Part shown: piece after piece, positions 57,985 through 64,000 of the stretch
Layout of the letters: each line of letters begins with the position of its first letter
How positions within the stretch are numbered: the stretch's first letter is position 1
NCBI RefSeq assembly: GCF_042432815.1
Contig: NZ_JBHLWM010000005.1
Coordinates: 434,001-498,000 of the forward strand
Length of the DNA: 64,000 nucleotides
Origin: Rhodopseudomonas telluris
GTDB lineage: Bacteria > Pseudomonadota > Alphaproteobacteria > Rhizobiales > Xanthobacteraceae
Direction: 5' to 3'
Position numbers and translations under genes: made by a program
Notes under the pieces: generated by a model
What the model was told of the DNA's origin: nothing
The model's database searches: none
Seen by the model: the letters and a program-made list of their open reading frames with translations, nothing else

Positions 57985-58344
57985 ATGAGCGGACTCAAAG
58001 TCTATACCGGCGGCTGCCATTGCGGCCTGGTGCGGTTCGAATGCACCACCGACCTCGCGACGGTGACGGCCTGCAACTGCTCGATCTGCACCAAGAAGGG
58101 CTTGCACTTCACCTTCCTGCCGCCGAAGAGCTTTCAGCTCCGGGCCGGGCAGGAGAGCCTGAAGGAATATCTGTTCAATCAGCGGGCGATCAGCCACCAG
58201 CTCTGCGGCGAATGCGGCGTCGAGGTCTTCGCGCGGGGGACCAAGCCCGATGGCAGCGAAGTCATCGCTCTCAACGTCGCCTGCATCGACGGCATCGACC
58301 TCGCCACGCTGAAGCTGACGCCGGTAGACGGGCGGAGCAGATAG
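57985..58344 (+). CDS. GFA family zinc protein
   Basis: A 119-residue protein of the GFA (glutathione-dependent formaldehyde-activating enzyme-like) family. The zinc-binding cysteine pairs are GGCHCGLVRFEC, TACNCSICTKKG and HQLCGECGVEVF, exactly the family layout. Most members have no established activity; only a few act on S-hydroxymethylglutathione. The ATG at 57985 begins the family sequence. Confidence 0.92.
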   Translation: MSGLKVYTGGCHCGLVRFECTTDLATVTACNCSICTKKGLHFTFLPPKSFQLRAGQESLKEYLFNQRAISHQLCGECGVEVFARGTKPDGSEVIALNVACIDGIDLATLKLTPVDGRSR

Positions 58345-58367
58345 CGGCGGGCCGGGCCCTCCCGGTC

Positions 58368-58411
58368 TTCATTCCGGGGCCCGAGCGCAGCTCGCGAACC
58401 CGGAATGACGG
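58368..58411. repeat. Family A palindromic repeat
   Basis: One family A unit, CATTCCGGGGCCCGAGCGC ... GCGAACCCGGAATGACG, between the GFA gene and the GST gene. It separates two convergent genes and may act as a terminator for both. Confidence 0.75.
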
Positions 58412-58423
58412 GGAGAGGCATGA

Positions 58424-59134
58424 TTACTTATCCAGCGCCTTGTAGTGGCGGAAGATGCCGTCTTCGTTGAACGGGATACGGCGGTCGCTGGCGAGGTAGG
58501 CGGCGATGTTGGGGCGGGCTTCGACGCGGTCGTGGAGCGCGACGAGACTCGGGATCTCGCGTTCGAATTTTTTCATGTGCTTCGGAAACGCGTAGCGTAG
58601 CCCCTCGACGATCTGGAACAGCGACAGGTCGGCGTAAGTGAGCTTGCGGCCGGTCACGAACGTCCCGCCGCTCCCTGCGATCAGCCGCTCGAAATAGCCG
58701 CAGTACTTAGGTACGCGCTCCTTGCGGAATTCAGCGGCGCGCTGCTTCGCCGCGCCTTTCTGATCTTCGTAGTACAGCGACGTTCCGATCGGATGGTGGG
58801 TGTCGTGCACTTCCTGGACGAAATCGGCGATGGTGAGCTGGAGCTGATGCACCCAGAGCCGGCCGGCCTCGGACTTCGGCGCGAGGCCGTGGCGGCTGCC
58901 GAGAAACAGCAGGATCGCCGCGGTCTGGCCGATCACCTGCGAGCCGGACTTGAGAAACGGCGGCGCGAAAGACGGCGTGCCGGTCCTGGCCTGCATCATC
59001 TTCATCATGGTCGAGACGCCGGCCTTGTTTCGTCGCGCAACATCGACGTAGTCGGCGCCGGCTTCTTCCAGCGCCAGACGGACGAACTCGCCGCGTCCCT
59101 GGATGGTTGGCCAGTAGTACAGGTCGTAGCGCAT
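58424..59134 (-). CDS. Glutathione S-transferase family protein
   Basis: A 236-residue GST-fold protein. The N-terminal thioredoxin-like domain has MRYDLYYWPTIQGRGEFVRLALEEAG with the YW..QGR start of sigma-like GSTs, and TPSFAPPFLKSGSQVIGQTAAILLFLG with the cis-proline and SQxI motif. The helical C-terminal domain includes YFERLIAGSGGTFVTGRKLTYADLSLFQIVEGL. The predicted role is conjugating or isomerising substrates with glutathione; the substrate is unknown. Confidence 0.92.
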   Translation of the reverse strand: MRYDLYYWPTIQGRGEFVRLALEEAGADYVDVARRNKAGVSTMMKMMQARTGTPSFAPPFLKSGSQVIGQTAAILLFLGSRHGLAPKSEAGRLWVHQLQLTIADFVQEVHDTHHPIGTSLYYEDQKGAAKQRAAEFRKERVPKYCGYFERLIAGSGGTFVTGRKLTYADLSLFQIVEGLRYAFPKHMKKFEREIPSLVALHDRVEARPNIAAYLASDRRIPFNEDGIFRHYKALDK

Positions 59135-59254
59135 CGGCGATCCTTTCCTCGGCGCGGCCGCAAGGCACGTCGTCGTGCAACGGCAGTCTCGTCAGGATAG
59201 TCAATGCGTCAACGCGGGTCCGGTTCACCGCCGCGGAACCCGGCTGCGGCCAAG

Positions 59255-59282
59255 AAAAAAGCGCCGCGGAAATCCGCGGCGC
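59255..59282 (-). terminator. Terminator of the Tim44-like gene
   Basis: On the minus strand GCGCCGCGGA pairs with TCCGCGGCGC (plus-strand 59273-59282 and 59261-59270) and is followed by TTTTTTC. It lies 29 bases beyond the Tim44-like stop. Confidence 0.9.
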
Positions 59283-59310
59283 TCGGAGACTTCAAAAGGA
59301 GAGACGAAGC

Positions 59311-60309
59311 TCAGTTCGTCTGCTGGATCGCCGACAGCTCCCAGTCGGTGCCGGGACGACGCGCAAAGGTCCAGACCTCGGTGACCTCGATCGGCGTTTC
59401 GCTGCCCGCGACGAGGCGATTGGTGCCGCGCTCGAGCGTCTTGTCGACCAGCGAGAACCGCATCGCCACGGTGGCGTAGTCGGTTTCGCCTTCGCGCCAC
59501 GCTTCGGCGAGATCGCCCTGCAGCAGCTTGACGTCGGACACCTTGTTGATGTCGTTGTTGGCCTTGTTCTCCGCCAGATCCTTGGCGAAATACGAAGCCA
59601 TTTCCGGCGTCGCGAGCTTGTTCAGCCGCTCCTGATCCTCGTTCGACCAGGCCGCCTGAATGTCGCCGAGCAGGCGTTCAAACGACTCGTAGTCCTCAGG
59701 CTTGATCTCCAGCGGCGGCTGGTTGGGCGCGCTGCCGCCGCTGCCGAAGCCGAACCCGGTGCGATAGGCGGGCGCGGGCTCCGGACCGGGGCCGACGGTC
59801 GGGCCGGCGTTGGACGCATAGGCCGGCGCCGGCTGCGGGTTGTTCCGCCGCTGCCACCACGACCAGGCCAGGCGGGCCAGCACGACCACCAGGACGACCT
59901 GCAGGATCAGGCCCAGGATCGACGCGAAGCCGCCGAGGCCGGACATGAAGCCGCCGCCGAACAGCATGCCGAGCAGGCCGGCACCCAGGAAGCCGGCGGC
60001 GAGGCCGCCGAGCATGCCCATGCCGGGCCGGTTGAAGAAGCCGCCCTTGGCGGCCGCGCCGGCCGCGGGGGCACCCATGCCCGGGCTACCCGGCTGGGTC
60101 ATGGTGCGGTTGAACGGTTGCGCGGCGCTCGGTGCGGTCGGGGTCGACTGCGGCGCCGAGAAGGTGCGCGAACCGCGCGACCCCGAGCTGCCGCCGCCGC
60201 CGACGCGGGCTTCGGCCGCCGACGAGAGCGCAAGCGCCAGCGGCATGGCCAGCGACAGGGTCACGGCCAGTGCAGCAACAGCGCCACGCGTGCGATGCAA
60301 AAACTTCAT
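59311..60309 (-). CDS. Tim44-like domain membrane protein
   Basis: A 332-residue protein with a signal peptide (MKFLHRTRGAVAALAVTLSLAMPLALALSSAAEA), a long serine-, proline- and glycine-rich region, a glycine-rich membrane segment (GMLGGLAAGFLGAGLLGMLFGGGFMSGL), a second helix (ILGLILQVVLVVVLARLAWSWW), and a C-terminal Tim44-like domain from about residue 195 (EDYESFERLLGDIQAAWSNEDQERLNKLATPEMASYF). Bacterial Tim44-like proteins are related to the mitochondrial import subunit and may tether proteins at the membrane. It is followed by a terminator. Confidence 0.88.
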   Translation of the reverse strand: MKFLHRTRGAVAALAVTLSLAMPLALALSSAAEARVGGGGSSGSRGSRTFSAPQSTPTAPSAAQPFNRTMTQPGSPGMGAPAAGAAAKGGFFNRPGMGMLGGLAAGFLGAGLLGMLFGGGFMSGLGGFASILGLILQVVLVVVLARLAWSWWQRRNNPQPAPAYASNAGPTVGPGPEPAPAYRTGFGFGSGGSAPNQPPLEIKPEDYESFERLLGDIQAAWSNEDQERLNKLATPEMASYFAKDLAENKANNDINKVSDVKLLQGDLAEAWREGETDYATVAMRFSLVDKTLERGTNRLVAGSETPIEVTEVWTFARRPGTDWELSAIQQTN

Positions 60310-60687
60310 TGGTTTCCCTCGATTCCCCGGCAGGGGGAAAGCTCCCTCAAAATGGGCAGCGGCGTGGAAAAGTGAAGGATGCGCAACGCCGCAGGGGCTG
60401 TCGCAACCTGCGGCCCTCGGTCGCGGGAAAAGCGGCATCGGCTGTTGAACCAGCAATTGCGTCGCAGTTTCATGGCTTGGATCAGCCACGAATGCCGGCT
60501 CGCGCACGACGTCCCTGAAGCACGAGCCGCGGACGCAGCGTAGTAACGGTCGGGATGAGCCGCTGCCCGCGCATCAATGCGCCAGGCAGCGGTGGAACGT
60601 CCTCACAGCGAAATCAGCGCTCGTACTCCGGGTTGATTATCAGGCTGCTGTCGGCGGGCGCCGCGAACCGCGCCCGCCGCAGGCAGC
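60310..60687. other. Gene-free region between Tim44-like and MBL genes
   Basis: About 380 bases with no supported gene. A GCGGGCGC-CGCGCCCGC hairpin near 60656-60680 lies immediately downstream of the MBL hydrolase stop (minus strand), but lacks a T-tract. No repeat of families A-D is present. Confidence 0.5.
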
Positions 60688-61677
60688 TCAGGTCTGCAGC
60701 GCCCAGTCGGCGGCCTGCCAACGCAATTGCCCCCGGTCGGAGACGATCCGGCCGAGCCCTGGGAAGGGCATATGCGTCGCGGCGATCAGCGCGCCTTCGG
60801 AAGCAGCGCGCGGGAAGAAGCGTTCCCGCATCGCCTGTGCCGCCGCACGGTCCTGCTCGAACAGGAAGCAGACATCGGTCGCGGCCGGATGCACGACCGG
60901 GAAGATCATGTCGGACACCATGATCAGGCTTTGGCCGCCGTCTTCGATCCGCACGCCGATATGGCCCGGCGTATGTCCGGTGAGGTCGACGATCGAAACG
61001 CCGCGGACGATTTCACGCTCACCATCGATCGCTTGCAGCTTCGGATAAAGTCGCACGACGTCCTTGGCCATCCGAAAGCTCGGTTGCAGATAGTCGGGAG
61101 CGCCGTTCGCCTTCGCCTGGTCGGTCCAATGGGTGACGTCCCGGCGATCGATATACAGCTCCGCTTTCGGATAGTTCTTCTTCCCACCGACGATCAGCCC
61201 GCCCATGTGATCCTGATGCATATGCGTCACGATCACCGCATCGATCTGGTCGCGCTGCAGGCCGACGGCGCCGAGCGCCTTGGGCAGCGCGCCGGTTTGG
61301 CCGATCGATCCCGCCGGTCCGGAATCAATCAGGATCCGGCGCTGACCGTCTTCGACCAGATACTGGTTGAACAGAAAGCGCACGCCGCTCTGCCGTGCCG
61401 TGAACTGCGCAGTGGCAGCTTGCTCCACCTGGGCCGGCGACCGCCCCGGGAAGAACGTGTAGGGCATATCCGCATACCCATCCGTCAGCGCGGTCACCGT
61501 GAAGCGGCCGATCTTGATTTGTGCAAGTGGCGTCACGCTCACCGGCGCCGCTGTCGCGGAGGCGGACCGCTCCGTCTTGGCGTGGACTGGCGCCAGAGCG
61601 CCACTGATCAGGCCGCCCCCGACGAGGCTCCCTCCGAGAAGGCCGCTGGCGAAGGTGCGGCGGGACAGTTGAGGCAT
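60688..61677 (-). CDS. TAT-exported MBL-fold metallohydrolase
   Basis: A 329-residue metallo-beta-lactamase-fold hydrolase with a twin-arginine signal (SRRTFASGLLGG, then GGGLISGALAPVHA). The metal-binding motif is HMHQDHMGG, a second histidine is in GHTPGHIGVRIEDG, and an aspartate and histidine follow in SDMIFP and AATHMPFPG. The domain after the signal includes FTVTALTDGY and NQYLVEDGQRRILIDSGPA. Lactonase or other quorum-quenching activity is possible but only inferred. The gene is divergent from a LysR regulator, a common arrangement for inducible hydrolases. Confidence 0.9.
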   Translation of the reverse strand: MPQLSRRTFASGLLGGSLVGGGLISGALAPVHAKTERSASATAAPVSVTPLAQIKIGRFTVTALTDGYADMPYTFFPGRSPAQVEQAATAQFTARQSGVRFLFNQYLVEDGQRRILIDSGPAGSIGQTGALPKALGAVGLQRDQIDAVIVTHMHQDHMGGLIVGGKKNYPKAELYIDRRDVTHWTDQAKANGAPDYLQPSFRMAKDVVRLYPKLQAIDGEREIVRGVSIVDLTGHTPGHIGVRIEDGGQSLIMVSDMIFPVVHPAATDVCFLFEQDRAAAQAMRERFFPRAASEGALIAATHMPFPGLGRIVSDRGQLRWQAADWALQT

Positions 61678-61804
61678 TCGCGCTCTCCCATGTCGTTGCA
61701 GGTGGCAGGAGCCGGTTGCTCCGCGGGAGAATCTAGGACACTTACAATCTATGGAAGTATCCTGCTAATTTGGAAGCTAGCCTCCCGAATTTTGGAAGAG
61801 CGCC

Positions 61805-62713
61805 ATGGATCGTTTCGAAGCGATGGCGGTCCTGCTGGCCGTTGTCGACGCGGGCAGTCTCTCGGCCGGCGCGCGGCGGCTGCACGCGCCTCTCGCGACG
61901 GTCAGCCGCAAGGTCAGCGAGCTGGAAAAGCATCTCGGTGTCCGCCTCGTGCTGCGGACCAGCCGTGGCCTCACGCTGACCGAAGAAGGCCGCGGCTTCG
62001 TCTCAGCGTCGCGCCGCATCCTGGACGAACTCGATGCAGCGGAGCGACAAGCCGCCGGTGACTACGGCGCGCTGCGCGGCGGACTACACGTGACGGCACC
62101 GATCGCCTTCGGCGAGCGCTATCTGCTGCCGATCGCGCTGGAGTTTCTGAAGGAGCAGCCCGAGATCAATCTGCGCCTGACCCTCGCCGACCGGCAGGTC
62201 AGCCTCACCGACGAACAGATCGATGTTGCCCTGCGGATCGGGCACCTGGCGGACAGCGCCTTGATCGTGACGCGCGTCGGTACGGTGCGCCGTGTCCTAT
62301 GCGCCAGCCCGGCCTATCTTGCCCGCCGCGGCACGCCGCAGCAGCCGGACGACCTCGCCGAGCACGACGGTATCAGCTTCCAGGGCTTCGCGACCGCGCC
62401 GGAATGGCGCTACCGCGGAGACAGCCCTGCGTTCGGCGTCGATCCACGGCCGAAGCTGGCGGTCAACACCACCGAGGCAGCCATTCAGGCGGCCGTTGCG
62501 GGTGTCGGCATCATCCGCGCGCTGTCCTACCAGGTGCTCGACCAGTTGCGCGACGGTCAATTGCAGGAGTTGCTGCCGGAGTTCGCACCGGAGCCGCTGC
62601 CGGTGAATCTCATCCATGCGCCGGCCTTTCCGCTGCCGCGGAAAGTGCGGAGTTTTCTCGACTGGACCGTGCCCCGCCTGCGCGCCCGGATGGGCCGCTC
62701 GACGACGACTTAG
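61805..62713 (+). CDS. LysR family transcriptional regulator
   Basis: A 302-residue LysR regulator. The N-terminal winged helix-turn-helix reads MDRFEAMAVLLAVVDAGSLSAGARRL, then ATVSRKVSELEKHLGVRLV and TSRGLTLTEEG. The remainder is the substrate-binding domain (GLHVTAPIAFGERYLLPIALEFLKEQPEINLRLTLADRQV). It is divergent from the MBL hydrolase, whose promoter shares the 127-base gap, so it is likely its regulator. Its stop overlaps the cckA stop by four bases on the opposite strand. Confidence 0.92.
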   Translation: MDRFEAMAVLLAVVDAGSLSAGARRLHAPLATVSRKVSELEKHLGVRLVLRTSRGLTLTEEGRGFVSASRRILDELDAAERQAAGDYGALRGGLHVTAPIAFGERYLLPIALEFLKEQPEINLRLTLADRQVSLTDEQIDVALRIGHLADSALIVTRVGTVRRVLCASPAYLARRGTPQQPDDLAEHDGISFQGFATAPEWRYRGDSPAFGVDPRPKLAVNTTEAAIQAAVAGVGIIRALSYQVLDQLRDGQLQELLPEFAPEPLPVNLIHAPAFPLPRKVRSFLDWTVPRLRARMGRSTTT

Positions 62714-64000
62714 TTCGGCGCCATCGTTTCCTTCACCTTCGCGACCAGCGCGCTCAGCGCGAACGGTTTGGCCAGGAAGGCGAACTGCTCGTTCTCGGGA
62801 AGGCTCTTTTCGAACGCGTCTTCGGCGTAGCCGGAGACGAAAATGATCTTCAGATCCGGATTGCGGCCGCGCATTGCCTTCAGCAACGTCGGCCCATCCA
62901 TCTCCGGCATCACCACGTCGGACACCACGAGGTCGACAGCGCCGCTGACGGCGTCGAATTCCTCCAGCGCCTCGATGCCGTTGGAGGCTTCGATCACCTC
63001 GTAGCCGCGCGACCGCAGGCCGCGGGCGTTGAGCGAGCGCAGCCCCTCCTCGTCCTCGACCAGCAGGATCGTGCCCTGCCCGGTCATGTCGCCGCGCGGC
63101 TTGGCGGCCGCAGCCGCGGCCGCGACTTCGGCGACGCTGCCGCTGGTGGCGGTGGCCTGCGGCTCCGCCACGACGTCATGGCGCGGCAGGAAGATGTGGA
63201 AGGTCGTCCCCTTGCCGACTGCGCTGTCGACATAGACGAAGCCGCCGGTCTGCTTGATGATGCCGTACACCGTCGACAGGCCGAGGCCGGTACCCTTGCC
63301 GACTTCCTTGGTCGAGAAGAACGGCTCGAAGATCTTGTCGACGATATCGGCCGGAATGCCGGTGCCGGTGTCGCTGACTTCGATGCGCACATAGTCCGCG
63401 GCCGGCATGCCCTTGTGGGCGAGTTGCGCCACGTCGGCCGCGGCGACGTTCGACGTGCGAATGGTCAGTTTGCCGCCGTCCGGCATCGCGTCGCGGGCGT
63501 TGACGGCAAGATTGACGATCACCTGCTCGAATTGCGAGACGTCGGCTTTGGTCCGCCACAGGTCGCGGCCGTGCTGCATCTCCAGCGTGATCTTCTCGCC
63601 GATCAGCCGCTTCAGCAGCCTGTCGATATCGGTCAGCGCCTCGCCGAGATCGAGCACCTGCGGCCGCAGCGTCTGCTTGCGCGAGAATGCCAGGAGCTGC
63701 CGCACCAGCGTCGCGGCGCGGGTGGCGTTCTGCTTGATCTGCATGATGTCCTGGAACGACGGATCGGTCGGCTTGTGCGCGTTCAGCAGGAAGTCGTTGG
63801 CCATCATGATGGCCGAGAGCACGTTGTTGAAGTCGTGCGCGATGCCGCCAGCGAGCTGGCCGATGGTATCCATTTTCTGCGCCTGATTGACCTGGTTCTC
63901 CAGCGCGCGCCGCTCGGTGGTCTCGAGCAGATAGACGATGGCCGCCTCGGCATCGCCGTCGTCCGCCACCGCGGTGACGAAGAACTGGCCCCAGCGCTCC
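62710..64000 (-). CDS. cckA: CckA hybrid sensor histidine kinase, 3' part
   Basis: The last 430 or so residues of CckA; the gene continues past the window's end. Order seen: the end of a PAS domain (FFVTAVADDGDAEAAIVYLLETTERR), the dimerisation helix with the phosphoacceptor histidine in GQLAGGIAHDFNNVLSAIM, the ATPase with the N-box NLAVNARDAMPDGG, G1 DTGTGIPADIV and G2 GKGTGLGLSTVYGI, an alanine-rich linker, and a receiver with the aspartate in LVVSDVVMPEMDG and lysine in LAKPFAL. CckA phosphorylates ChpT, which passes phosphate to CtrA and CpdR in cell-cycle control. Confidence 0.95.
   Translation of the reverse strand, partial: ERWGQFFVTAVADDGDAEAAIVYLLETTERRALENQVNQAQKMDTIGQLAGGIAHDFNNVLSAIMMANDFLLNAHKPTDPSFQDIMQIKQNATRAATLVRQLLAFSRKQTLRPQVLDLGEALTDIDRLLKRLIGEKITLEMQHGRDLWRTKADVSQFEQVIVNLAVNARDAMPDGGKLTIRTSNVAAADVAQLAHKGMPAADYVRIEVSDTGTGIPADIVDKIFEPFFSTKEVGKGTGLGLSTVYGIIKQTGGFVYVDSAVGKGTTFHIFLPRHDVVAEPQATATSGSVAEVAAAAAAAKPRGDMTGQGTILLVEDEEGLRSLNARGLRSRGYEVIEASNGIEALEEFDAVSGAVDLVVSDVVMPEMDGPTLLKAMRGRNPDLKIIFVSGYAEDAFEKSLPENEQFAFLAKPFALSALVAKVKETMAPN

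Overview
The window is chromosomal DNA from a GC-rich alphaproteobacterium, most likely a Rhodopseudomonas/Bradyrhizobium relative (Nitrobacteraceae). The basis is protein-level recognition rather than a database search: the split small-type PurL with PurQ and PurS, the DUF1476 F1-ATPase inhibitor, CckA, an alphaproteobacterial GAAC-N7-GAAC SOS box in front of recA, a perfect FNR/FixK box, and many tiny proteins of a kind seen in that family. Most of the window is core chromosome. No rRNA, tRNA, CRISPR array or complete insertion sequence was found.

Layout. 0-12.4 kb: BolA, DUF427, an acyltransferase, then a dispersed purine cluster (purL, purQ, a coiled-coil gene, purS, purC) interleaved with trpB2 and a DUF2256-phrB photolyase pair. 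12.5-15.05 kb: an AT-richer island with a Gp37/Gp68-like three-Cys protein and its partner TcmP, the clearest acquired module. 15-21 kb: a PEP-mutase-like enzyme, a GreA-like factor, a MUG-like glycosylase, a diguanylate cyclase and a TrmJ-DUF559 fusion. 21-28.3 kb: icd and several membrane proteins. 28.3-37.8 kb: alaS, a tandem glycine riboswitch with gcvT-gcvH-gcvP, and recA. 37.9-43.5 kb: a run of very small genes, including a collagen-like lipoprotein, zinc-ribbon proteins, a PilZ protein and a Crp/Fnr regulator. 43.5-53.6 kb: a caspase-like protein, acetyltransferase, DsbA-like protein, a MmyB-type regulator, a SET-domain methyltransferase beside a lysine-rich H1-like protein, and YciB. 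53.8-64 kb: DUF429, class I fumarase, a BrnT-BrnA toxin-antitoxin pair, a GFA protein, GST, a Tim44-like protein, a divergent MBL hydrolase/LysR pair, and the 3' part of cckA.

How the genes work together. purS, purQ and purL encode the three parts of FGAM synthetase and purC acts later in the same pathway. The glycine riboswitch senses glycine and controls the cleavage genes that destroy it. The Gp37/Gp68-TcmP pair and the SET/H1-like pair are the two candidates for poorly described systems. The spaces between genes are packed with palindromic repeats of at least four families, plus two long MITE-like elements whose ends supply the stop codons of the neighbouring genes.
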